From: Pseudobdellovibrionaceae bacterium
GTDB lineage: Bacteria; Bdellovibrionota; Bdellovibrionia; Bdellovibrionales; JAMPXM01
DNA length: 6,051 nucleotides
Assembly (NCBI GenBank): GCA_913776405.1
Contig: CAJYOV010000478.1
Coordinates: forward strand, 1-6,051
Direction of reading: 5' to 3'
The notes beneath the pieces are model-generated. The model worked only from the letters and a program-made list of their open reading frames with translations, ran no database searches and was not told the origin of the DNA. A program made the position numbers and the translations under genes. Shown here one piece after another: positions 1 to 5,990 of the stretch (its first letter is position 1; each line of letters starts with the position of its first letter).

Positions 1-1151
1 CTGAGCACCTCCCAGTCTTCGATTGCGCAAACAAGTGTGGCCTTGAGGGCGAGCGTTATCTCGCGCCGATGGCCCACGTGAAGATGATGGCGGCAGCACA
101 GCCGTTCTTGAGCGGCGCAATTTCCAAGACCGTCAACATGCCGCACGAGTCTTCTGTCGAAGAGATCGCGGAAGTTTACAAGGAGTCGTGGAAGCTTGGT
201 GTGAAAGCCGTTGCGATCTACCGCGATGGTTCGAAGATCTCGCAAGTTCTTTCGGGGGGATCGAAGACCAAGAAGAAAGAAGCCGTTGCCGAAGCCAAAG
301 CCGACGCGGTGGCAGGTGTAGCGTTGGAAGCAGCAGATCTCGCTGGAGCTGATGCGGCCGGTGGAACACAGGCGTCGGTGAACGAGCGCGGCGAACCGCT
401 TGTGTATTCGCAAAAAGATCTAGAAGACGCCATCGCGCAAGCACTCGCACTTGCGCCCGCGCGCAAACGTAAAATGCCACGTCGTCGTGGCGGACTTACG
501 ATTGAATCACGTCTCGACAATCAGAAAATCTATCTGCGAACGGGCGAGTACGAAGACGGTCGTCTCGGTGAAATCTTCATCGATATGGCCAAAGAGGGTG
601 CGACACTTCGCTCGCTCATGAACTGTTTTGCGATCGCGGTCTCGACAGGCCTCCAGTACGGCGTGCCGCTCGAAGATTACGTCGACAAATTCACGTTCAC
701 TCGTTTTGAACCAGCCGGCTTCACGGATCACCCGAACGTGAAGCAAGCGACGAGCCTTGTTGATTTCATCTTCCGTGTTCTCGGGATGGAGTATTTGGGT
801 CGGACCGACTTTGTTCAGGTGAAACCGGATCAAGCCGAGCTCGAAGCGCGAGCGGCGAGTCGCAAAGGCGACGACGTTGCAACGAAGCGAGGCGAGCAAC
901 TGGATCTTGCGCTTGAGCGCGCGGTTGCGAAGGCAAACTCGGAAGCACTGTTGCGCAAGCACGACGTCGCATCGACAACACGCTATGCGCCTGTTGAGCC
1001 ATCTGGTGACTCGGTTGCGGATCCGCTCAATGCGCAGTTGTCGAAGATGATGGGCGATGCTCCGATGTGCAGTACGTGCGGTCACGTAACCGTGAGAAAT
1101 GGCAGCTGCTACCGGTGCTTGAACTGCGGAAATTCCATGGGCTGTTCGTAA
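1..1151 (+). CDS. nrdJ: Vitamin B12-dependent (class II) ribonucleotide reductase, C-terminal part; 5' end outside window
   Basis: Reduces ribonucleotides to deoxyribonucleotides in the cytoplasm using adenosylcobalamin, so it works without oxygen. The frame is already open at base 3, and the residues before the Met codon at 69 fit the family, so that Met is internal. Counting the codon at base 3 as residue 1, residues 33-47 read [15 protein letters not shown] and 73-81 read YRDGSKISQ, both hallmarks of the end of the NrdJ catalytic barrel. A Lys/Ala-rich linker follows. A TSCPD domain then covers about 163-267 ([17 protein letters not shown], then [14 protein letters not shown] and FTRFEPAGF). 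A second Ala-rich charged linker leads to a C-terminal cluster of six cysteines (CSTC, then CYRCLNC and a final GCS, from base 1068). In the family this tail is associated with re-reducing the active site. The radical-site cysteines lie upstream, outside the window. Identification is secure. Confidence 0.95.
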   Translation, partial: EHLPVFDCANKCGLEGERYLAPMAHVKMMAAAQPFLSGAISKTVNMPHESSVEEIAEVYKESWKLGVKAVAIYRDGSKISQVLSGGSKTKKKEAVAEAKADAVAGVALEAADLAGADAAGGTQASVNERGEPLVYSQKDLEDAIAQALALAPARKRKMPRRRGGLTIESRLDNQKIYLRTGEYEDGRLGEIFIDMAKEGATLRSLMNCFAIAVSTGLQYGVPLEDYVDKFTFTRFEPAGFTDHPNVKQATSLVDFIFRVLGMEYLGRTDFVQVKPDQAELEARAASRKGDDVATKRGEQLDLALERAVAKANSEALLRKHDVASTTRYAPVEPSGDSVADPLNAQLSKMMGDAPMCSTCGHVTVRNGSCYRCLNCGNSMGCS

Positions 1152-1272
1152 GGTCGCTAGCTCAAACTAGACTTTTACGGGGCGGAATTGGCGACGACCT
1201 GAATCATTTTTGTAGAGTGATTAGGCGTTGCCGCTCCGCGCTTCAATTCTGTTAAAAATAAATTCCACAGTT

Positions 1273-1322
1273 TAGTCGATAAATATCAAGGGTTTAAAAA
1301 CCGTCTTTACCAGATAGTCGAT
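1273..1322. repeat. Direct repeat of octamer TAGTCGAT, possible regulator-binding sites
   Basis: TAGTCGAT occurs at 1273-1280 and again at 1315-1322, with starts 42 bp apart, which is about four helical turns. Both copies lie upstream of the response regulator gene and flank the GGTTTAAAAACC dyad. The same helical face and the promoter-proximal position would suit a DNA-binding regulator. An exact octamer pair can also arise by chance in a region this size, so function is inference only. Confidence 0.3.
1291..1302. promoter_or_regulatory. Small AT-rich dyad (GGTTT-AA-AAACC)
   Basis: This is a perfect 5-bp inverted repeat around a 2-bp centre, lying between the two TAGTCGAT copies. It could be an operator half-site pair or simply part of an AT-rich promoter region. 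Its stem is too short and AT-rich for a terminator, and no T-run follows. Confidence 0.2.
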
Positions 1323-1392
1323 TTTGACCGCCGCCAAGCCTCTTTTCAACAGTTCCTGTTTATCTCATCCTTAAAGGGTGGGGACGGGGGAC

Positions 1393-1818
1393 ATGACGTT
1401 GAGCCGGGATCTTTGCCTTTTGATCGTGGACGATGAGAGTGATTTGCTTGAAGCGATTGCCGAGACGTGCTCGCACCTTGGCTATTCCGTTTTGCAAGCT
1501 ACAAGCGCACAGGAAGCTCTCAGTCTTCTGAACGACAAGCCTGTCGATGTCGTCCTGACCGATGTTCGTATGAAGCCGATGAACGGCTTCGAATTGCTGG
1601 AAGCGGCTCGCCTGATTTATCCGTCGGTGCCCTTTGTTTTGTGGACCGGTTTCTGGGACAAAGAGCAAGAAGCGAAGGCGCGTACGTACCCACGTCTTGA
1701 AATGATGTCGAAGCCGTTCAGCCTCAAGCAGGTTCAGGAAGTCTTAGGCAAGCTTCAGTCGATGAAGGCGCCAACGCCAAACACACCACTTAAAGGCGAC
1801 GCTGTTCGCTTGGCGTAA
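1393..1818 (+). CDS. Single-domain response regulator (CheY-like receiver)
   Basis: This cytoplasmic phospho-acceptor of a two-component system has 141 residues and one REC domain, with no output domain. Counting from the ATG at 1393, the acidic pair is D13-D14 in LLIVDDESD, the phospho-acceptor is D57 in VVLTDVRM, the switch Thr is T84 in VLWTG, and the conserved Lys is K106 in MSKPF. All receiver catalytic residues are therefore present. After the last helix comes a 16-residue Pro/Lys tail. The ATG is preferred because GGGGA at 1380-1384 sits 8 nt upstream and the receiver fold begins about seven residues later. A GTG at 1378 in the same frame would add five residues, but its AAAGG is directly adjacent. 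No histidine kinase lies in the window, so partner and output are unknown. The 3' end overlaps convergent crtB by 29 nt. Confidence 0.88.
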   Translation: MTLSRDLCLLIVDDESDLLEAIAETCSHLGYSVLQATSAQEALSLLNDKPVDVVLTDVRMKPMNGFELLEAARLIYPSVPFVLWTGFWDKEQEAKARTYPRLEMMSKPFSLKQVQEVLGKLQSMKAPTPNTPLKGDAVRLA

Positions 1819-2719
1819 TCGCGGTCGCGGTCGCCATCGGATAGCCGAAGAGATGCCCGCGAACCACTTTCGCCATCGCACCTAACAATAGCCAAATTTT
1901 TCGGGGTTTTGAGACGACTGTGCGTGAGTCCCAAGCGGAATCACCACGCGCGAGAACCTTGCGACCGATCTCACGATAAATAGTTTGCGCAGCCGAGACG
2001 GCGAGGGCCGCGCGAAATGGCAAGTAGCGAAGACCGGCTTCGCCAGAGGCATACAGAGTCTCGGCCTCTGCCAAGAGACGCTTCACGTGCGAAGTAAAAT
2101 CCTGCGGCTGAAACGGTTTAGAGAATGACGGCTGCGCAGTTTGAAACCAGTTTTCCGGAATGTAAATACGCTGTCGGTTGAAGTCTTCTTTGATGTCGCG
2201 TGCGATGTTCGACATCTGCATGGCGAGACCCGTGTCGACTGCGTGGCGAAGGGCTTTGTCGTCTTTAACGCCCATCACTTGAGCCATCATCAGGCCCACA
2301 ACACCTGCCACTCGGTAGCAGTAAAGAAGGAGATCTTCATCGTTACGGATTTTTGCGCCCTCGACGTCCATGCGCATGCCTTCGAGTAGCTCGTGGGCAT
2401 GTTGCTCATCGATCGAGTAAGTTCGGCAGAGCGAACGAAATGCTTCGAACGCGGGATCGTCGACAGGCAAGTCTTGAAATGCGCGTGCGGTCTTTGCGCG
2501 AAGCGCGTTTAAGCGTTCAAGTGCACGCGTTGGATCTGTTTCGTTGTCGATTTCGTCATCACACGTGCGGCACCAGGCGTAGAGATACTGCGCACCCTCA
2601 CGAGTGGCGCGGTCGAAAAGAAGAGCAGCCAAAGAAAAGCTCTTCGAGCCTTTCTTCATCACCGCACGTGTATGGTCAGGAAGTGAATCCTGGGCTTTTA
2701 ACTCAAGCGAGGCCGACAT
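1790..2719 (-). CDS. crtB: Phytoene synthase
   Basis: Condenses two geranylgeranyl diphosphates head-to-head to 15-cis-phytoene, the first committed carotenoid step, probably at the inner face of the cytoplasmic membrane. At 309 residues it has normal bacterial CrtB length. Visible motifs in order are KGSKSFSLAALLF (23-35), YAWCRTCDDEID (47-58) with the first Asp-rich diphosphate/Mg site D54-D58, YCYRVAGVVG (133-142) of the squalene/phytoene synthase signature, and NIARDIKED (171-179) with the second Asp-rich site D175/D179 followed by RIYIP. The C-terminal IYREIGRKV helix is also typical. The start overlaps the end of crtI by 17 nt, and its ribosome-binding site is weak (only GAAG next to the ATG), which suggests translation coupled to crtI. 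Squalene synthase homologues such as HpnC/HpnD are the main alternative family, but the neighbouring crtI and crtE make CrtB the clear choice. Confidence 0.94.
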   Translation of the reverse strand: MSASLELKAQDSLPDHTRAVMKKGSKSFSLAALLFDRATREGAQYLYAWCRTCDDEIDNETDPTRALERLNALRAKTARAFQDLPVDDPAFEAFRSLCRTYSIDEQHAHELLEGMRMDVEGAKIRNDEDLLLYCYRVAGVVGLMMAQVMGVKDDKALRHAVDTGLAMQMSNIARDIKEDFNRQRIYIPENWFQTAQPSFSKPFQPQDFTSHVKRLLAEAETLYASGEAGLRYLPFRAALAVSAAQTIYREIGRKVLARGDSAWDSRTVVSKPRKIWLLLGAMAKVVRGHLFGYPMATATAITPSEQRRL

Positions 2720-4229
2720 CTTCGAGAACCAACGATGCCGTCGCTTTTGCAGAATTCACGACGCCCGGAACGCCCGCGCCTGGGTGAGTGCCCGCACCGA
2801 CAACGTAGAGACCCTTTAGGTTCTCATCGCGGTTGTGAGTCCGGAAGAACGCACTCTGCGTGAGGACCGGTTCAAGGCTGAACGCCGCACCTAAGTGTGA
2901 GTTGAGATCGGTCTTGAAGTTTTCAGGAGTGAAAACGCGTTGAGTGACGAGGTTTTCTTTCAAGCCTGGCAAGTAACGGTCTTCAAGGTAGGTGAGAATT
3001 TTGTCTGCGTACTTCGGACCTTCGACGGACCAATCCATATCGAGGTGGCCAAGATGCGCGACCGGTGAAAGAACATAGAACGCTTCGCAGCCTTCTGGCG
3101 CAAGCGATGGGTCTGAAACCGTCGGCGCATGGAGGTAAAGCGAGAAATCGTCTGGGAGTTCTACTTTCGATGCACCTTTTGCGCGGCGACCGAAGATCTG
3201 ATCAAGAAGACCTTTGTACCGCGGTCCGAAGATCACGTTGTGGTGAGCGAGTTCCGGATAACGCTTCTTCGTGCCGAAGTAGATGACGACCAAAGACATG
3301 CTCTGATTCATCTTCTCGAGTTTTTTCGTTTTCGCTTTCACAGCCGGCTCATGCTTCAGCATATCGCGGTACGTGTGAACGACGTCAGCATTTGAAACGA
3401 CAAGATCAGCAGCGACTGTTTCACCTGATTTCAAGCGAACTCCGGTGACTTTGCCGCCGTCGCTCGTGATTTGGTCAATTTCGGATTGATAGCGGATCTC
3501 GCCGCCAAGATCTGTGAAGAGCTTCACGAGACCTTGGACAAGAGCACCTGTGCCGCCGCGAGGGAAGAAGACGCCCCAGTTCCGCTCTAGATAATGAATG
3601 AGCGTGTAGATAGACGAAGTCGTAAATGGATTTCCGCCGACGAGGAGCGAGTGGAAGCTGAACGCTTGGCGCAAGTGCTCATCTTTGATGAACTTCGAAA
3701 CCGTTGAGTAAATGCTACGGTAAGCACCGAGTTTCACGAGCTGTGGCGCCACGCGAATCATGCTCCACCAATTGAGGAACGGTTTGTGAGCCAGTTTCGT
3801 GTAGCCTTCAGCGAAGACTTCTTTCGAGTACTTTAGGAAGGCTTGGTAGCCTCTGGCATCGTCCGGCGAAACTTTGCGAATCTGCTCTAGAGTCGCATCC
3901 ATATCGCTTGTGTAATCGAACTTGAAGCCGTCTTCCCAGAAGAGGCGATAAAACGGAGTGACCGGCATGAGATCGACGTAGTCTTTGATGTTGCGGCCAG
4001 AGAGTGCAAAGAGTTCTTCCAAGCATTCAGGTGCCGTGATGACAGTCGGGCCTGCGTCGAAGGTGAAGCCTTTGTCGCGATAAACGTAGGCACGGCCGCC
4101 GGCCATGTCGCGTTTTTCGAGAATGGTCGTTTTGATGCCTGCAGACTGTAAGCGAATCGCGGCTGCGAGGCCACCGAAGCCGCTTCCGATGACGATCGCG
4201 TGTTTAGGCTGAGTGTTCTTGTGTTCCAT
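2703..4229 (-). CDS. crtI: Phytoene desaturase (CrtI type, FAD-dependent)
   Basis: Introduces double bonds into phytoene, in the CrtI family usually four, giving all-trans lycopene. It is a membrane-associated flavoprotein. At 508 residues it has the full family length. The N-terminal Rossmann motif is IVIGSGFGGLAAAIRL with the GSGFGG loop at residues 15-20, followed by LEKRDMAGGRAYVY and FDAGPTVIT. The central FPRGGTGALVQGL segment is typical. The C-terminal FAD/carotenoid-desaturase signature starts at residue 473 and reads GLYVVGAGTHPGAGVPGVVN, matching the bacterial phytoene-desaturase pattern. The start overlaps the end of crtE by 26 nt and is set by a strong AGGAG (4239-4235) five nt before the ATG. 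The number of desaturations, and the alternatives of a neurosporene-forming or methoxyneurosporene-type desaturase, cannot be settled by eye; a crtY remnant next door favours lycopene. Confidence 0.95.
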   Translation of the reverse strand: MEHKNTQPKHAIVIGSGFGGLAAAIRLQSAGIKTTILEKRDMAGGRAYVYRDKGFTFDAGPTVITAPECLEELFALSGRNIKDYVDLMPVTPFYRLFWEDGFKFDYTSDMDATLEQIRKVSPDDARGYQAFLKYSKEVFAEGYTKLAHKPFLNWWSMIRVAPQLVKLGAYRSIYSTVSKFIKDEHLRQAFSFHSLLVGGNPFTTSSIYTLIHYLERNWGVFFPRGGTGALVQGLVKLFTDLGGEIRYQSEIDQITSDGGKVTGVRLKSGETVAADLVVSNADVVHTYRDMLKHEPAVKAKTKKLEKMNQSMSLVVIYFGTKKRYPELAHHNVIFGPRYKGLLDQIFGRRAKGASKVELPDDFSLYLHAPTVSDPSLAPEGCEAFYVLSPVAHLGHLDMDWSVEGPKYADKILTYLEDRYLPGLKENLVTQRVFTPENFKTDLNSHLGAAFSLEPVLTQSAFFRTHNRDENLKGLYVVGAGTHPGAGVPGVVNSAKATASLVLEDVGLA

Positions 4230-5253
4230 AAGCGCTCCTGAGTTTGTCTGCGAGTTGCACGAGAAGTTTAAAACCTTCGCTAGCAGCTACAGTCGGGGAA
4301 GTCGCTTTCAATCCGTCGAAGGCGTCGTCGAGATAACGTTCGTTTTCATTCTGCGCAAAAGCGAAGAACGATGTTTTGGTAAACCAGTCTTTAAGCGGCT
4401 CGCATTTCGGTAAGCGTTCTGCGGCAGCTAAGAACTCCTGATACTGCTCATCAGAGCTTGCGACCGATGCTAGAGCCCACGCCCATGACGGGCGAGCCAA
4501 GCGAAGATCCTCGAAACATTTTGGATCATCCTCAGAGAGTTTCAAGTTGCCGATGTCGTCGAAGCGCTGGAGAGCTACGCCGAATTTTTCGCCGAAGCCG
4601 TGAAGGATGCGAATCGTTTCTTTCGAAGCGCCGGCAAGCGCCGCGCCGCACGTGAGCGCAAGCGCTGTCAGCGCGCCTGTCTTTAAACGAGATGTATTGT
4701 GGCTGACGTCGTAAAGCGAGTGGCGATCGATCGTCGAAACTTTGGCACCAAGGTCGAGAGCTTGCCCTAGGTGTGCGTTCAACATCGCTTCGTGGCAGAG
4801 CCGATAAATCTTCAATTCAACAAGTTCGTCGAGTCCGAGAGATTCGATCGCCGCAAACGGTTGGAAGTAAAGATAGTTGCCGGCGTTAAGCGCAAGCGGA
4901 ATGCCGTAACGCTCATGAAGTGTTGGGTGACCGCGACGCTCGCGAGAGCCGTCTTGGATATCGTCAACGATGAGCGAGCCTGCGTGAATGCTCTCGAGCG
5001 CTTGAGAAAGTTCCATGCAAGTGGCAAGGCCCTTAGCCGAAGGTTTCGCAGAGCCGAGTCCGATCAAGAAGCCAGCGCGAACGAGATCCGCGCGAATCTG
5101 TTTCGCCGGTCGTTTGAGAAGATCATCGATCGGGGAATACAGGGCGTCTTCAAGAATACCCTGAACCGTCTTAAGGTCGTCTTGGCTGTCGACGTCGTCT
5201 TTCATGACGGAAATGACGTCTGCGTTGGCCGAGGCGGCCTCAAGAATTCTCAT
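4204..5253 (-). CDS. crtE: Geranylgeranyl diphosphate synthase (polyprenyl synthetase family), variant second Asp-rich motif
   Basis: Elongates allylic diphosphates with isopentenyl diphosphate to C20 geranylgeranyl diphosphate for CrtB. It has 349 residues. The first Asp-rich motif is intact (DDIQD 97-101, then RERRGHPT). G92 and S93, at -5 and -4 before it, are small, so there is no bulky C15 stopper. GQALDLG (163-169) and RLKTGALTALAL (189-200) are typical. The second Asp-rich motif is atypical: QRFDDIGN (229-236) ends in Asn236 rather than Asp. The usual Lys-x-Thr loop reads EDLRLARPSW (248-257), with Arg and Ser instead of Lys and Thr. This could be a lineage-specific GGPP synthase or one with altered chain length. 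The start codon shares an ATGA with the end of crtY and has GGA eight nt upstream. A downstream Met17 is a possible alternative start. The 3' end overlaps crtI by 26 nt. Confidence 0.88.
   Translation of the reverse strand: MRILEAASANADVISVMKDDVDSQDDLKTVQGILEDALYSPIDDLLKRPAKQIRADLVRAGFLIGLGSAKPSAKGLATCMELSQALESIHAGSLIVDDIQDGSRERRGHPTLHERYGIPLALNAGNYLYFQPFAAIESLGLDELVELKIYRLCHEAMLNAHLGQALDLGAKVSTIDRHSLYDVSHNTSRLKTGALTALALTCGAALAGASKETIRILHGFGEKFGVALQRFDDIGNLKLSEDDPKCFEDLRLARPSWAWALASVASSDEQYQEFLAAAERLPKCEPLKDWFTKTSFFAFAQNENERYLDDAFDGLKATSPTVAASEGFKLLVQLADKLRSAYGTQEHSA
4235..4239 (-). promoter_or_regulatory. Shine-Dalgarno site of crtI
   Basis: On the minus strand AGGAG precedes the crtI ATG by five nt (CAGGAGCGCTTATG). 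It lies inside the last codons of crtE. It is the strongest ribosome-binding site in the operon, so crtI can initiate efficiently on its own rather than depend only on coupling to crtE. Confidence 0.7.
5250..5253 (-). promoter_or_regulatory. ATGA stop/start overlap coupling crtY and crtE
   Basis: On the minus strand the crtE start ATG and the crtY stop TGA share the four bases ATGA, a classic arrangement for translational coupling. It shows that the crtY reading frame ends at its natural stop. It also indicates that translation through the crtY 3' end was, at least ancestrally, linked to crtE expression. Confidence 0.7.
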
Positions 5254-5990
5254 TTGATAGTTCCGATCCGTTCGACGGCCGAACGTTCCGAGAAGTGCTT
5301 GAGCGCTTCAGAAACGGGGACAGGGGGTTTGCCGGAAAGAATGCGCAAGCGATCTGTCCAGGTCGTGCGGCCGGCATAGAAACGTTGAATGAGGTCGTCT
5401 GAAAGTTCATAGAAACGTTGGAAGACAACGTAACGGAGCGAAGGTTCGGACGCTTGGAAGAGCAAGCGATTCAACAAGCGGTAGAAACGCTGGCGTGACA
5501 ACCAAGGTCTGCGGAAACGTGCGAGGCCATCGCGAGCGCCTTGAGTCGTGAGCTCAGTCGATTTTGGGTCCGTCGCTTTTGCGAGGTATTCGGCAAAACG
5601 AACCGTGTCGGCAACCGTGTAACCCGTCGTCGAGTGAAAGAAGCCTGCGCGCATTCCGATCGGAACAGCTTCGCCTGAGACGCTCGTTTTAATGTTCTCG
5701 CTCGTGAGCGGAATAGGGAGGACGCCGCGTTCTTCGCGGTCGATCGACTTGATCGTCCAGTCGCGACGTTCGATGTAGCTGCGAATCGAACGTGAGATCC
5801 GCTCGTCGTTAAGGTCGGGCGTGTCGCTGTAGTATGTCTCTTCAACTAACAGTCGAGTTTGATCCCAAGGTAAGAGGTAGAAGAAACGGTAGCCTTCGAG
5901 TTGCGGGCAAGTGGCATCCATCAACATTGGCGTTTCAAGACCATGGGGCTCTTCTGAGCCTTTGCAAAATTGACGGCCACAAACACGCAA
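5250..5990 (-). CDS. crtY: Lycopene beta-cyclase (CrtY type), C-terminal part; N-terminal FAD domain missing from this frame, possibly a disrupted gene
   Basis: CrtY cyclises both ends of lycopene to beta-carotene at the membrane and uses bound FAD. Family similarity is clear from about 5951 downwards: PHGLETPMLMDA, GYRFFYLLPW, LLVEETYYSDTP, EERGVLPIPL, GMRAGFFHSTTGYT and LLFQASEPSLRYVVF, then RFYAG and SGKPPVP. This is the complete C-terminal part of a protein that usually has about 380-400 residues. The roughly 150-residue N-terminal Rossmann/FAD region is absent. The longest open stretch begins with TTG at 5990, two codons after an in-frame TAA (5996-5994), with further in-frame stops at 6020-6015. 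The residues between 5990 and 5951 fit the family poorly: QFCKG stands where QKFxG is expected, followed by a gap. A frameshift, a 5' deletion, or a poor-quality sequence end are all possible. As shown it would not bind FAD and is probably inactive. Confidence 0.82.
   Translation of the reverse strand: MRVCGRQFCKGSEEPHGLETPMLMDATCPQLEGYRFFYLLPWDQTRLLVEETYYSDTPDLNDERISRSIRSYIERRDWTIKSIDREERGVLPIPLTSENIKTSVSGEAVPIGMRAGFFHSTTGYTVADTVRFAEYLAKATDPKSTELTTQGARDGLARFRRPWLSRQRFYRLLNRLLFQASEPSLRYVVFQRFYELSDDLIQRFYAGRTTWTDRLRILSGKPPVPVSEALKHFSERSAVERIGTIK

Larger units (their letters stand above)
1152..1392 (+). promoter_or_regulatory. Intergenic region between nrdJ and the response regulator gene
   Basis: This 241-nt gap is richer in A+T than the flanking genes, mostly between 1200 and 1370, and probably carries the promoter of the downstream response regulator. 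It contains an octamer direct repeat and a 12-bp dyad, listed separately. A TTGACC hexamer at 1324-1329 resembles a sigma-70 -35 box, but no good -10 box follows at 16-18 bp, so I do not call a specific promoter. No convincing GC-rich hairpin plus T-tract terminator for nrdJ is visible; T-runs at 1172-1175 and 1207-1211 lack a strong preceding stem. Confidence 0.4.

Noticed and set aside
507..1085. Minus-strand open frame of 192 codons opposite nrdJ
   Set aside because: It lies entirely within the well-identified NrdJ TSCPD region and tail, and its Arg-rich product resembles no family. It is best explained as an antisense shadow.
69..1151. Met at 69 as the true start of nrdJ
   Set aside because: Codons upstream of it in the same frame ([20 protein letters not shown]) match NrdJ and are open to the window edge, so the gene simply enters from outside.
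1151..1200. Inverted repeat AGGTCG (1151-1156) / CGACCT (1195-1200) as an nrdJ terminator
   Set aside because: The stem is only 6 bp with a 38-nt loop and no T-run directly follows, so it is not a convincing intrinsic terminator.
1816..1842. Tandem CGGTCG units just after the response regulator stop as a repeat or terminator
   Set aside because: These bases encode the end of CrtB (MATATAI) and the repetition reflects alternating Ala/Thr codons. No hairpin with a T-tract is formed.
2353..2787. Plus-strand open frame of 144 codons opposite crtB
   Set aside because: It is antisense to conserved CrtB motifs, and its Arg/Ser/His-rich composition is typical of a shadow frame.
4771..5379. Long plus-strand open frame (202 codons) opposite crtE and the end of crtY
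   Set aside because: It is the antisense of strongly recognisable CrtE and CrtY coding sequence. Its product has no recognisable motif and is rich in Arg and Val, as expected from complementing these codons.
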